Notes: generated from the sequence alone by a model not told the origin. Shown: positions 30,505 through 42,789, counted from the stretch's first letter. The stretch is 64,000 nt of DNA from Misgurnus anguillicaudatus (GCF_027580225.2 NC_073354.2:25812001-25876000); one strand, 5' to 3'. Program-made: numbers and translations.

Positions 30505-31031
30505 CACTGTCAGATAGAAAGTACAAAGTTGAACCCTTTCAAAATTTACTTTTTTGGACCTGCATATTAGTTCCACAGCTGTACCTAAACGATACATATT
30601 TGGACCTTTTTAAAGGTGCAGTGTGTAATTTTTAGAAGGATCTCTTGACAGAAATGCAAAATAATATACAAAACTGAATTATCAGGGGTGTATAAAGACC
30701 TTTCATATTGAGCTGTTATGTGTTTATTGCCATAGAATGAGACGTTGTATCTACATACACAGAGGGTCCCCTTACTTGGAAGCTGCCATTTTGTGCAGCC
30801 ATGTTTCTGCAGAAGCCCTTAACGGACAAACTTTTTTTACTAAGTTGTCTCCGACGATGACATGTTTTTCCGGTGGCGGCTACTGTAGCTTCTCTATGCG
30901 TTTCAAAATTGAGGGGTGAGCAGTGGACTGAGCCATTGGTTGCAATTTGCAACCTCACCACTAGATGCCGTTAACATTTACACACTGCACCTTTAAAGGG
31001 TACTATCCCAGTAACAGCTTTTTCGACAGTG
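30505..31031. mobile_element. TA-flanked MITE, family CACTCTCAGAAA, copy 2 (interrupted)
   Basis: Diverged left end cactgtcagatagaaagtac and right end cagctttttcgacagtg. The body resembles 13594-13802 (GGTAC-rich). It is split by the element at 30614-30992. Confidence 0.75.
30614..30992. mobile_element. TTAA-flanked MITE, family AGGTGCAGTG, copy 1
   Basis: Ends AGGTGCAGTGTGTAATTTTT and TTTACACACTGCACCT sit between TTAA at 30610-30613 and 30993-30996, inside the GGTAC-rich element. The interior matches 45327-45638 in the opposite orientation. Confidence 0.9.
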
Positions 31032-31032
31032 C

Positions 31033-33500
31033 AGGTACCTGTGGTACTGATACTGTTCGAGTGATGATAGGAAATTATGTGATTGTGCAAGGATGTTTGT
31101 GGGTTAAATAAGGATTTATTATAGAAAGACAATTTTTTTTATTAACTGGTTTTATTGTATGTAGTGGTTCAGGCCTTGCATGTGTGTTTTACTGGGACAT
31201 TGTTGGTCTTGTTTGTGTACACCCTCTGTGATTTTATTTAAAGTAGATTGTTTGGACTAAACAGAATAGTAAACCACAGATATTATACGTGTTTATAGTA
31301 AATGTTTGTGTTTCTTGTATAGATATAGTCATTAAACGGTAGAGCATGTGCGAGAGCAGGTTTAACATCTTTCAGTGTTCATGTTCAATAGTATTTTAAA
31401 ATATCATTTCTCAGTGTCATACTTCTTTGTAAGAGATGATCTGTAAAACTTGAGTGCAGTGAAAGTTAAAAATGACTGATCATTACTTTCATAACATTGC
31501 ACCTGCTTCCAAATGACTTTCTGATTGTAGTTGACATAATATTGTGTTTGCTTGAAAAATTCAGATGAACATACTGCAAGGAATTATAAGTAACACAACA
31601 TTTACAGATCGTAAAAATGTGACAGAGTTAGTTACAGAGCCTATCACCTCTCCCCCTCCCTCAATCTCTCTTTCTCTCTCTATCACACACACACACATAC
31701 AGTATATATATAGAATGAAGGGCATGACCTGTTTCTAATCAGCCTGTCTGTTAACATTGAGGGGATTGCCTGGACTTTATTCCACACAGATGGAAACCGG
31801 TTCCCTGTCACTGCTACAAATTCCCTGTATACAAGACATAGAAGCGTGAACCATTCAACTGATGAAATGATTAAATAATAATAGTCATGGCGTGTCTTCT
31901 CGCAAACCATGTAATAGTCAGTAAATGCAACCATAACATGTGAGGTCATCACCCTTCGAAAGCAGATATGATGATATGTTTCCAAATTCCACTCGCCTTA
32001 TGTTTAACAAAACATTATGCATATAAAAAGCTTAATAGTTTTATGTGGTCTATAAAAAATAAAGAGGTCTTGTGATGTCATAGCTGTGTTACAAAGTTTC
32101 ACCTGCTTTCCGAAAGGGAAATGCTTACTATTAAAGAGCTCGCTTTTGATACGAAACAAACTGTTTGTGGGTTAGTTCTAGAGGCTCGTGTGACTTGTGG
32201 TTCTCCATCAGCCGTACACCCGGCCGCCGGCCCGGGCAGCTGTTCAAATACAGGAGTTTTAGATTGAAGGGTGGGAACACAGCATAGTCTCAGTGGTAAT
32301 TACAGGGTCACAGCAGCTCCTGGGTTAGACACACTACTTCTTGCTCGGTTATTGAAAATATAGTTAACTTTAGTGTGCCTGTGAGTGTTTCTGTAAGCTT
32401 TAGTATTTCAGAGTTGTATTTATACATTGCATCTCAAAGCATCTTTAATCATTCTGTCAAGCCGAGGAGAGTTCAAACACGCCTGCTGACTTTTCCTAAA
32501 AGGGAACGTGTGATATTTCTCAGGCCTGCTAGAAGAATAACAGCAGGTTTAATAGGGAATAAAATGTAGCTGATTGTGAACAGATGATGATGAAAAGTGT
32601 GCAAGGATTTTCCATGTAAATGATTTAACAGATTTTGTGAAATTATGTAACATGCTGTCTGAATGGCGTCAATCATTTTACTATTAAAACCCACCTCAAG
32701 GAAAAAGCAGTTCATAACTGCTAAACTGCCAGAACTAGTGAGCTTTGTTTAACAGCGTCGTGTTGTGGATAACACAAGTCAAGCATAAAATGTCTTGCTA
32801 TATCGGTCACTTTCCTAGTGAGAATTTGTGTATTGTAACATTCACGTACAAATTTCCAGACTAAACTGAACTCATCAGCCGCTCCCCACCTGACTGGAAA
32901 ACACGTAATTCATTCCAGCCTCCCTAAATTCACTCACACACTTCGTAGGAATTCCTGTAATCATGGAGCAAGACAGGAGTGCACAGTTATGTCTATGCTT
33001 TGTGTCACAGTCTTCACAGCTGATTTTGTTTTTCAAAGTCAGTCTGTGGTCTTAAACTTGCACTGCAAGATACCTTATCCTAACTTGTAAGGCAGGTTTT
33101 ATCCACAGACCTGTCTGAACCTGCTCAGAGACTCCGCCCCTTCTATCAACCAAACGTTAACAGCCGGGGGCGAATAGCCCATTTGCAACTTAAAGGATGC
33201 TCCTCGTGCCTAGGCAGGAAGGCCTGTCAGTTGTACCGGTTGGAAACCACACACACACCCTCCACCCCATACATACCCTCATAGACAGAGAAACCTGTCT
33301 TTGAGCATGCACAAACAGATCTGCCTTTCAGGACAAGTCAGTGGTGCTCAATGTGTGTGTGTATACTCTCACCTCTGTGCTGTTTACTGTGCGTCTCGCT
33401 GACTCCTGGTCTGGCCTTGCCACGTCAAATGACCATTTCTTGCCTACTGTCCAGGGAAAAATAACAGCTCTGCGTATGTTTGTGCTTGTTTGGTTGGACT
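31033..33500. other. Intergenic region upstream of the 33.6-kb gene
   Basis: No clear transposon termini. A CT/CA/TA simple stretch lies at 31667-31712. Balanced, possibly regulatory, sequence runs from about 32150 to 33480, including a cggccgccggcccgggcagc GC cluster near 32222. The last part probably contains the promoter of the next gene. Confidence 0.4.
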
Positions 33501-33655
33501 CCTGACCAGCCTGGTGTATGGAAATGAAGAGTTATTCTCTAAAAGACTGGATTGAGATCAGAGCTGCAGCGAGCTTGAATTTTTGGAGCTGAGCTGTAGA
33601 GTTTGTTCCTGTCTGTTTTTATTTTCAACTTTGGTGTGGTTTGGATGGAGTCAAA

Positions 33656-33681
33656 ATGAGTGGATTTCTGTATCGTGGCAG
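33656..33681 (+). CDS. Unidentified gene, coding exon 1
   Basis: ATG with AAA before it (caaaATGAG), eight codons (MSGFLYRG) and two bases of a split Arg codon, then a strong donor AG|GTAAGG. About 110 bp of 5' UTR-like sequence without an ATG precede it. Confidence 0.6.
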
Positions 33682-36600
33682 GTAAGGGATTTACTTTCTG
33701 TATGACTGAGCAGCATGTATATGTCGGAAAAACTTTTTTTGGGGAATTCGTTTTAGTGTATGTTGGCATGTCTATGGGAACAAGTTTGTTCCAGTAGGAA
33801 TCCAGGCATAACTTGCAGTTATTCAAAAAATGTGGAGGTGGTACACCTGGTCCATCTTATTTGTATGAAATTATAATGCACAAGTAAACTATATACGATT
33901 TTGTAATGCAACAGCTGTCCAAGAGAAACAGTTATCTGTTTATCCAGTAAAGGAATGTGAATACCGTAGACTATGCCCCTTAGTTTATGTTATTCCAATG
34001 TTTAAATAGCATTCTGATGTTGGCAACAGTTTGACCATTTGTCAGTTTGGGAAGGGGGGGCTTGGTTTCTCAACTGACTGTGCTTGATTTTCACCGGTGT
34101 GATAATGGGTGACCCAGAACAGGTGGTCATGACTCAGTGGTTTACTAGACGTCTAAATTTGTTTTTATGCCATGGACATTTTTTCCTTCATTAGAGGTAA
34201 ACGTGCCTCTTGAAAACAATGAGAAACATTACAAACTGTATTGTTATTGACATGATGACCGATCCTCCACAACATTTACATTTATTCATTTAAAGGAACA
34301 TTCCACTTTTTTGAAAATATATTTATTTTCCAGCTCCCTTAGAGTTAAACATTTGATTTTTACAGTTTGGGAATCCATTCAGCTGATCTCCGGGTCTGGC
34401 ACTAGCACTTTTAGCATAGCTTAGCACAATCCATTGAATCTGATAAGACCATTAGCATTGCGCTAAAAAATAACCAAAGAGTTTGGATATTTTTCCTATT
34501 TAAAACTTGACTCTTCTGTAGTTACATCATGTACTAAGACCGACAAAAAATTATAAGTTGCGATTTTCTAGGCCAGTGGTTCTCAATCCTGGTCCTCGAG
34601 GCCCCCCTCCCAGAAAGTTTTAAATGTCTCCTTATTTAACACACCTGATTAAACTCATAAGCTCGTTAGGGAGACATGTTTACCATTTCTGAAGTAGGCT
34701 GATAAGTTGGATCAGGTGTTTTAAATAAGGAGACATCTAAAACTTTCTGTGAGGGGGGCCTCAAGGACCAGGATTGGGAAGTACTGTTCTAGGCAGATAT
34801 GGCTTGGACCTATACTCTCATTCCAGCGTAATAATCAAGGACTTTGCAACATGGCTGCAGGAGGCGCAATGATATTATGCAGCAGCCGAATATAGTCCCC
34901 TTGGTTACTTTCAATAGCAGGGTACTATTTTTGGGCAGTGCGTAATATCACTACGCCTGCTGCAGCCATGTTACATCAGCAAAGTCCTTGATTATTACGC
35001 CAGAATAAGAGTATAGTTCCTAGCCATATCTGCCTAGAAATTCGCAACTTTTAATTTTCTGTCAGTCTTAATACACACGTTTTAAATAGGAAAAATATTA
35101 AAACTTTGGTTATTTTTTAGCGTGATGCTAATGGTCTAATCAGATTCAATGGACTATGCTAAGCTATGCTAAAAATGCTACCGCCAGACCCGGAGATCAG
35201 CTGAATACATTCCAAAATGGTAAAAATCAAATGTTTAACTCTAGAGGAGCTGGAAAATTAGCATATTTTCAAATAAAGTGGAATGTCCCTTTAAGCAGAC
35301 GCTTTTATTCAAAGCGACATACAAATGAGAGAGCATTTAACATTTTGTCTAATTCACACCCTTACATTAGTGAGTGTAAACTGCCGACATTGTGAAGTTG
35401 TTGACACCCTTAGCAGTCGGTCATCTGTGCGTAAAAAACATCTGTTCGTGTTAGTTTTGCATGCTAAACCTTCTGTCAGGCTCAGTAGTTGTCTCTGTGG
35501 TGCAATAAAACAATGTGAGCTGGATGTTCTTTGGGTGTTTGTGGATCTTTAAGTGATTTAATAGGCATCATGTAAATTAGTCCTATTCTCAAACGTCTGC
35601 TGCTTTTGTCTCCGGGATTAAAGTGAAGAAACCTAATGGCCCATCTGTCTCACTGCTGTATTATGATAATTACCACTGTCTGAGTCTATTTATATGGCAA
35701 GTGTTAGGAGTTTATATGTGACTGTCATCATCTATGGACTATGATCCTGTTTACACCTGGTATTGAGGCCACATCCACATAAAGCCAAAGCATTCCCTAT
35801 CCGATATTTTTTCCTCATTCTAACAAAAAATCTGTAAACACGGCATCGTTTCAAGAAATATCTGTGTACACATAAAAACCGACTCAAATAAATTTAGTAT
35901 TCATGCCATGCCACGGAGATCTACCCAGTCTCCTGAGGATGCGTATAAATAGCACGAAGTGTAAAACTCGTGCAATACATATATACGCCAAATTCCACAT
36001 TGGCGTGCATATGATACGCAAGTCCTTCCCATTCACTTAAACGGGGCATTTTTTTGTTGTTTTATTTATTGGTTTCTCAATTTTTTTCAGTTTTTTAAAC
36101 CATTTTCGCTTGGGTTTAGGGTTAGATTTTAGATTTGCTTAATGAGGTTATTTAATATACAGGTTTCTCCATGTTTTTGTCCATATTTAAGCCATGGTCG
36201 CTTGGAGTTGGGGTTAGAGTTGGGGTTTGGGTTAGGATGTCATTTTTATATAACAAAAAGTTGTTCTAACCCTAAACCCAAGCGAAAATGGTAAAAAAAA
36301 CAGCAAAAAAATTGAGAAACCAACAAACAAAACGACAAAAAAAGATGCACCGTTTAAGTGAATGGGAAGGACCTGCGCATCACATGCACGCCAAAGTGGA
36401 ATTTGGCGTATGTATTGCACGAGTTTTACACTTCGTGCTATTTATACGCATCTTCAGGAGACTGGGCTGCGGAGATACACTAAAAATGGACACAACAACT
36501 TGGAGCATGCGCATAAACCTTGTTGTTGTCTATAATCATTTGTTGCTCACCAAGGAGCAGAAGATTTTGCTTTAGTAAAGCTCATAGGCTCACTACCTTC

Positions 36601-37243
36601 TGCAACATGAACACAAGCATGTAGTCCACCATTGTTGTTGTTGTTGTTGCTGTTACGTGATGTAGCGCAGTGGTTCTCAAACTTTTTCAGCGTGCGGCCC
36701 TCCTTGTGCCCTTCGTTATTACAATTATACAATGTGTTTTCAAAATTTTAATTACACAGAATTCATGATACATTTATGTACTTTATAAAATGTCATAAAA
36801 CTGGTGCCCCCTGGCTCCATCTCAGGGCCCCCAGTTTGAAAACCACTGATGTAGCGGTATCTGACAAGGGTCGAGACATGTGATTATCGTATCACAAAAT
36901 ATACGGATTGGCTGCATACACGAAAGTGCAAGGGATCTGTTGTGTTCAGATTTATCCACCCTGGAACCCAGTTTAAAAAAGTAGTGGTTTTAGGCTAACC
37001 AAAACGCTGGATCCGTATGAACAAAACACAGATACAATAATTATTCTGCCAGACAGGCAACCATGTGTTGTCTTTGCACATGCTCAGTTTAGATCCCGTG
37101 TGTTATCTATTTTAAAAGGCATGTGAGCATGAGAAAGCAACATCTTACCGTATTACTCTATTACAGCAACACACATCTGATTCTTAGCTGTATCATGACA
37201 TCAGTGTATGATGTGATTATTGTGGTATTCTACTAAATACAAT

Positions 37244-37295
<52 letters not shown>

Positions 37296-40230
37296 CTTGA
37301 GTGCATGGGTAAGATGAGTGCTCTTCTGTCTCAGATGTCCTTGTGTCAATTTGTGCTGATGATTTGCAATTTGAGCTGCATTTTCGAGCATGAGGGCATC
37401 AATCAATACAGATGTACTTTAGAGGTTAAATATTAATGTGTGGAGGAACTATGCTGCGTGAGCTCTGAGATCTTTGCTATCTAGTATCAATAATGGGACA
37501 GAGTTCGGACAAAGCTGCTTAATTTAATTCACTTCATTCTAATTATGGTACATCATTTGTTTATGTTATTGTGCTATGGAAATTACATAACCAATCACAA
37601 ATTATTGTTTGTTTCAGACACTATAATGGACATAAAGCGGCCCGGCCTAAGAGCATGATCAACATGAGTGGTAAGTGTATTGTTTTAAATTTGTTTTAAA
37701 TTTGTTTTTTCTGCCTTTTTGCGTGAACATGTCACGAATTTCTGTTTACGTGTCATTGTCACGTATTTGTTACTCAACTGTTTTGCTTTATTTCCTTAAC
37801 ATTGTCGCTTCGGTTTAGGTTAGATTTACATAAAATTACCCAAACCCAACTCTAACCCTAATGCCAGTCGACAATGGTGTAAAAAAACATAAAATATAAA
37901 AAAAATAAATCATGAAAAAAGGTATAAACCAATACTTAAAGTGATATCCTAACGCAACCACCAAATCTAACCCTAAACCAAAGCGTCAATGGTTGGAAAA
38001 TAGGACAAACAGTTGAGTAACATATACGTGACAATGACACGTAAATAGAAATACGTGACATGTTCACGCAAAAAGGCGGAAAAACGTGTCAGTGCCTGGG
38101 TTTCCCCATGCTGCTTTGCGTGCAAATTTATTCACGCTGCAAGTCTAGCATGGAAACTATAAACCAATTTTGCCCCTAAAATAGGGAACCAATCACAGAA
38201 CGGGGAGGAGGCAGCAAGACGATCATGACGTCTATGCGACACACCGAAGCAGTTTTGTTTATCCAACATGGCAGCAGACCTGAAGTTACTTTTCAATGCA
38301 GGCTTAGACAGTGTTCTAAGTAGTTTTGAACGCAACTTTATTTAAAAAAGAGCAACTTTTGGCTTTAAACTTTTTCATATCCAAGAAGGATGTTTGGATA
38401 TGGCAAGACATGATAGCCACGGAGTTTTATAGGACCAACCTGCTAGGCATTGTTGTCGATGAAGTACAATTAACTTAAAAATGGTAAGTGGTCATTATTA
38501 ATATCATATTGTCATTATGCCTGTACTGTGGTTGTCACAGTGCCACTTAGTTGTGTTGCTTTTCAATATCAATATACAGCTACAGCTTTCAGCTGTGTGC
38601 ACACATACCTGATAATAGTTGTTAACGTTTGAATATATGGCGCTCTACATACGTCATCTGGTATAATTGAAACGATACAGATGCATTTGATAGACATTCG
38701 TAGCGCCCAATAAATGGCTCTGGGCATTCGTAAACCACGCCTCAAATACGAGAAAATGAGCATGTGGTTCCCAGACCACGTCTCATTCTCTATGAGACTG
38801 GTCTGGTGTTAGCCAGGCTATCAGTGTCACAGAAAAGACTCACAAATATACGTGACTATAGGTACATAATTTTGTGATACAGGGTTGCACCCCCCCCACA
38901 CACACATTGATAAAAACCATATATCACATATATAAATGCAATCCAATGCATCTCCTGGGCTACATACTACATTCTCAAGTAGGCGCAACCTACGCATACA
39001 ATGTACGCAGGGTTTGGGTGTACAGTATACGAAAATTGTGTCACATGCATTGTACGCGTACATTTGTGAAAAAAATGGACCATACTTTGGCCTTAAGTCG
39101 CTTTGAATAAAAGCATTCTGCAATGCATACCTGTAAATGTAACACCACTTAACCATATTGCAGTTATTATAATGCACAACCTCTACAATTTTTTAAGGAA
39201 TACATTTAAAAAAGTTTGTTCATGTCCATCTGTAAAGTGTGATTGGTGAATTTGTGCATTGTTGTATCACATTGAACTCTGCTGGCTTGTTCTGCTGCAC
39301 GTTTCTGGTGACCAGTCGTGTACAAAGCTTTTTCAAACTGTTCCTCTCTCATCCTCGTCTACACACACAAAAAAAGGTTTATTTCAGGACATACTTATAT
39401 GTTTCTATTAAAAACATAAAGCTAATGGCCAAATTATGTGGAGGTGAAAGTTAAAAACAAAATCTGACTCTCAGCATGTTTGGCATGGCATTGCTTTGGC
39501 ATGGTTAACGTCTCTGTTTAGCATGCAGCCTTCTCTAATGCACCTCTAGGCTCACTTCCAGTACACATTACTGGCAAGTATTAAATAAAAGTCCTTTAAT
39601 AAGCTTTAATGAGGCCATGCCATGGTTTTAAAGATCTGCAAGAAGTTTGGGCCTTGCCAGTGTTTTTGTGATTATGCCCTGTGGGAGCTCCTCTCCTCTC
39701 ATGCTGAGAAACAAAAAAACGAAACATAATTTTAGCCCTGTTCCTGGAATGTTACTGGTAATTTTTTCTGTAATGGTTCGGCACAGTTGGGCTCTCATGC
39801 ATGTGGATGTTTTTATATTGATGTGTATGTATGTGTGCACATTAAAGAGTGTGTCTGTAATAATTAGAGTTGTTAGTTTTTATTATTAAACTCTTCAATG
39901 GCTTTCACAGACGTCTAACCTCTCGTTTAGTTAAAATTATTGTGCTATTGTCCTAAGTGCAGGTAGCCAATGTGCTTTGAGAAGCTGAGCTGTGGTGCTC
40001 ATGTGGGATTCACATTGAATCTTTGACATGGCCTTACTCAGTCAATATTAAAGATATTAAGGTTACATTTTCACAGAATGCTCTTTACATTATGTATGAA
40101 AAATGACTGAGTCACATATATTTCCCCTGTGAGATTTTAACTGTTGGTTGTGTTTTTAACAGATTCCTCCAATGATGACACTGAGAAGATCTCTGTACTT
40201 CAGACACCTAGTGTAAGAGAGTTTGAGCAG
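33656..40230 (+). CDS. 5' part of an unidentified spliced gene (three coding exons)
   Basis: Exons 33656-33681, 37618-37670 and 40163-40230 have strong splice sites and join in phase (2, then 1, then 0) to 49 residues: MSGFLYRGRHYNGHKAARPK, then SMINMSDSSNDDTEKISVLQ, then TPSVREFEQ. The N-terminus is basic, followed by an acidic Ser/Asp stretch. There is no signal peptide, membrane segment or domain in this part. The three exons being short, in phase and flanked by consensus sites makes a chance arrangement unlikely. The protein is not one I recognise, and mammalian synteny (MROH9 and FMO genes follow PRRX1) does not settle it. The frame leaves 40230 in phase 0 and the rest must lie further right, behind an intron that may exceed 20 kb. 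The true start could also be in an unseen upstream exon. Confidence 0.65.
34294..35290. mobile_element. TTAA-flanked DNA transposon, family AGGGACATTCC, copy 1
   Basis: The left end AGGAACATTCCACTTTTTTG and right end AAAGTGGAATGTCCCT sit between TTAA at 34290-34293 and 35291-35294. The long inverted arms include CTGATCTCCGGGTCTGGC and its complement near 35185. A second copy at 49433-50199 lacks the internal insertion found here. Confidence 0.92.
34574..34786. mobile_element. hAT-like MITE nested in the TTAA element
   Basis: 213-bp element, CAGTGGTTCTCAATCCTGG to CCAGGATTGGGAAGTACTG, with a perfect 8-bp duplication ttctaggc at 34566-34573 and 34787-34794. The sister host copy at about 49660-49690 has a single ttctgggc at this point, so the empty site is directly visible. 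Confidence 0.95.
35921..36469. mobile_element. Inverted-repeat MITE, family CCAGTCTC, copy 2
   Basis: Arms CCAGTCTCCTGAGGATGCG and GCATCTTCAGGAGACTGGG are flanked by cggagat at 35914-35920 and 36470-36476. The element is closely similar to 12630-13134, and its inverted arms extend over 100 bp. Confidence 0.9.
36668..36848. mobile_element. hAT-like MITE
   Basis: 181 bp, CAGTGGTTCTCAAACTTTTT to CAGTTTGAAAACCACTG, with a perfect 8-bp duplication atgtagcg at 36660-36667 and 36849-36856. Confidence 0.93.
37243..37294. repeat. GACA tetranucleotide microsatellite
   Basis: About 13 tandem GACA units, 320 bp before coding exon 2 of the unidentified gene. Confidence 0.97.
37618..37670 (+). CDS. Unidentified gene, coding exon 2
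   Basis: Strong acceptor tttgtttcag|A and strong donor AGTG|GTAAGT. It encodes HYNGHKAARPKSMINMS after the split Arg. The 53-bp exon is open in the only frame that joins exon 1. Confidence 0.65.
37671..40162 (+). other. Intron 2 of the unidentified gene
   Basis: 2.5-kb intron containing the MITE at 37705-38085 and a diverged SINE tail on the minus strand at about 39085-39140 (ttaagtcgctttgaataaaa on the plus strand). Other sequence is unassigned, with some transposon-like CpG sequence at 38100-38460. Confidence 0.55.
37705..38085. mobile_element. Inverted-repeat MITE in intron 2, family TTTTTCYGCC
   Basis: The left arm tttttctgcctttttgcgtg and right arm cacgcaaaaaggcggaaaaa are inverted. 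The arms continue through acgtgtcattgtcacgta and gagtaac motifs. It begins 34 bp after the exon 2 donor. The target duplication is not clear. Confidence 0.8.
40163..40230 (+). CDS. Unidentified gene, coding exon 3
   Basis: Acceptor tgtttttaacag|AT and donor GAGCAG|GTAGGT. It encodes SSNDDTEKISVLQTPSVREF plus EQ after a split Asp. The reading frame joins exon 2 correctly. Confidence 0.65.
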
Positions 40231-41800
40231 GTAGGTGCTTGTCTCTTTTCTACGAAATGGGCTTTTGCATTCAGCTGCAAGCCTGTGAAAACCATTTGTC
40301 AGGTCTTGGAGTGCTTTCACCCTTCTGAGAGTTTATATCTTTGGCGTTTGTGTGCAGAAACAGTGATCCGGTGAACCAGCAGATAGTCCGCTCAAAACCA
40401 CACATCCAAACACTATTGCTTTGTTTCCCAAAAATAGTTTGAGCATTCAGAAATCATTTGAGTGATCAGAAGCTAATTGCTCAGCCTAACAGCTCTGACA
40501 TGTTAATACGCCATCATGTTGTCGTTTTTTACTACGTGAATGCATGATTTTGAACGTCATCACTATCGACAAGTTACTTCAACTTGTTGTCCGTTCCAAT
40601 CTGACTTTTTCCTTGTTGTTGTTCAGTAAACACAATGGAATCCTTCAAGTTTCCCAACAGCTACGTACGCACATTGAGTGAAGTCTCATATGGTTTTTGT
40701 AGGGGCTTTTATGTGATTTCCATAAAACACATACTGGAGTAAAGTAGGATCTGGAATTTCTTCTGTACACACACACTGCTGTGGTCAATCTGTATGTGAA
40801 TTGCTTTCTGGGAAGTGGGCCAGCCTGTTATGGCTCTGATATAACTTCAGCCCTGCTACCTTCAATTACGACAGGCCCGTATAAAAGACTGCAGTTTTTT
40901 TAACCTGATAGTACATTGGGATGGTGGTGTACGGTTAACGTTTAGAGACAAAAAAAAGAAAGATATTATATCAGCATATCATAACAAAGATTAGATACAG
41001 ACTGCAAATATACTGGGGTCTAAAAGTCTGAGAAATTTTACAATTTTTTAAAGTGGAAACCTGGAATAAACAGGGTCATATAAGAATGTAAACTCTTGAA
41101 TAAGAACTGTTACATACACTGACACAATATTTTGCACTATTTCTGAGTAACAAATTAAATTTGTGATTATGATAATACCTATATAATGGGCCGTTGATCC
41201 TATGGATGATAACGATAACTGTAATATAAAAATATAGTTTTAAAAATCATTCAAAAATAAAGAGAAAAGCGGAGTTCACATCACAACTATAACGACAACA
41301 ATACAAGGAACTATATCATTGGATCAGGGCGATTTTTCTAAATTATAAACAATAAAACATGGACTACACCGATAGATAAAATGAAAGGTGAAATAAACTG
41401 AATTCACGGTTTAGAGATAGATAAAACACAACATACTGAAGATATCTGTTGGTTATAGCCGTGGAAATGCAATAAAAACAGTTTATTATTTACATTATCA
41501 ATCATATGTAACCAATTGCAAAAGTTTTTTTATTAAACGAAATCTACATTGTAAGTTAATGCCATTAAATGTAAATAATTTGCTTGAAATCTTTGGCACA
41601 CAACCAAATTAATGTTAATAACATTAAAGGCACACCCCTGAACTTTTTAGGTCACAAAGTCCGCGGTGTGCCTTCCAGCACGTCATATGAATAAAATTTC
41701 ATGGGTTGTATATTTTCAAACACCAAAAGATCACGTATCTCACGTTTACAAGCCAGTTGTAACAGTGGTTGCTTGATTAAAGTTTATGTATAAAAAAATT
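40231..41800. other. Start of a very long intron; no features recognised
   Basis: AT-rich sequence following the exon 3 donor. A TTAA followed by AGGCACACCCCTGAAC at about 41624 resembles the left end of another TTAA-type element whose right end I could not place. Confidence 0.4.
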
Positions 41801-41808
41801 GCATTAAA

Positions 41809-41872
41809 GGGGAATCGAGCCCCTGTCGCCTGTGTCGTAGGTCCATGACACTACCACAGCGCCACAGAGTCA
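41809..41872 (-). mobile_element. tRNA-like sequence, probable SINE head
   Basis: On the minus strand an A-box-like TGGCGCTGTGGTAGTG and a B-box-like GGGCTCGATTCCCC are correctly ordered. The acceptor stem and anticodon stem do not pair convincingly. I take this as a tRNA pseudogene or SINE head. Confidence 0.5.
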
Positions 41873-41937
41873 TGTGATAAAAGTTACTCTCTACACTCCC
41901 CAAGTAGCCTCAGCAAAATTCACGTAAAAAAAAAAAA

Positions 41938-42141
41938 TTAGTGTTCGGGCGCCAAAAGCATGACGGCCAAGTCAGCATCGGTCAGAAAACCCTCCTCCTC
42001 TTTTAGTTCACGCCAGCGAGCAAACGCTGGCCCAATATTGATACTCGTACTTCTTTTTATTCTGTCACTCTCACATTTTCTCTTTCTGGTCTCCTCCGAC
42101 AAAACCTTGGGTTTCTTTTTCTTAGTTTCTGCTTTGGCCAT
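41938..42141 (-). CDS. Small intact ORF, probably transposon-associated
   Basis: 67 codons from ATG to stop on the minus strand. The N-terminus is very basic (MAKAETKKKKPKVLSEETRK), like a nuclear-localisation signal. It is followed by an ARWRELKEEEGFLTDADLAV segment that resembles a short motif I associate with many repeat-derived predicted proteins in cyprinid genomes. Its frame is clean, but it stands in the intron of a plus-strand gene with no recognised partner exon. It may be the first exon of a transposon gene or a relic. Function is unknown. Confidence 0.4.
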   Translation of the reverse strand: MAKAETKKKKPKVLSEETRKRKCESDRIKRSTSINIGPAFARWRELKEEEGFLTDADLAVMLLAPEH

Positions 42142-42789
42142 GACATAAACATAAGGAAAATAAATAGTTGCGCTCTCACGTCCGAATTTGACGAAGTGGA
42201 GGAAGTGATGTATGCCGTAAAGCAGTTGAATTTTGTAATTCTTTTTGTGCTCGGGTTACTACCCGAAAGTTTAAAAGTACGAGTAAAAGCGATACAGACC
42301 ATCTCAGGCTACGGTAGACATGTCATTCAACATATTTTAACTCGATGTACCATCGCAAGGGTCTTGAAAATATATTCTAGGGTTGAAACACTACAAAGTG
42401 TCAATTTTAATTATAAATTATTGTTATTGTGGAACCTATATAGGGTGACTTGTTGCCTCGATGCCTCGTGAGGCAATGACTTTGGCGGCATGAAGGTGTC
42501 TCTCATTGGCTTTCATTGTCGCCATTAAATTTTTTTACTCGACCAGGCTCGACCAATCATAGAATTGTGGGATGATGAAGGTAGGAGACAGAAAGTAAAC
42601 CAAACATTGGATTCGGACGTGTCTTCATGCCTTCAAGTTCAAATGCCTCCGAAGGCAGCATTTTAGAGATTTTGGATGCAGCCATTATAGTTACATTATA
42701 GTTAATGTAATGTGAACAGCCTTAAGAAAGTTAAAATTTCCCTGTTTCCATTTTTGGGCACACAAGATTCTATATGAAGTGAACACACA

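Larger units (their letters stand above)
34270..35335 (+). mobile_element. SINE tail split by a transposon
   Basis: The left piece acatttacatttattcatt (to 34290) and right piece gcagacgcttttattcaaag (35295 on) join, once the TTAA element is removed, into the conserved 3' tail of fish V-SINE-type elements. The right piece continues with cgacatacaaatgag. The join point is the duplicated TTAA. No tRNA-like head is attached. Confidence 0.8.
33682..37617 (+). other. Intron 1 of the unidentified gene
   Basis: 3.9-kb intron filled largely with transposons (34290-35294, 35921-36469, 36668-36848) and a GACA microsatellite at 37243-37294. The rest has no recognised features. Confidence 0.6.

Noticed and set aside
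41809..41872. tRNA gene
   Set aside because: A and B boxes are present but the acceptor and anticodon stems do not pair well, and it lies among repeats; treated as a SINE head.
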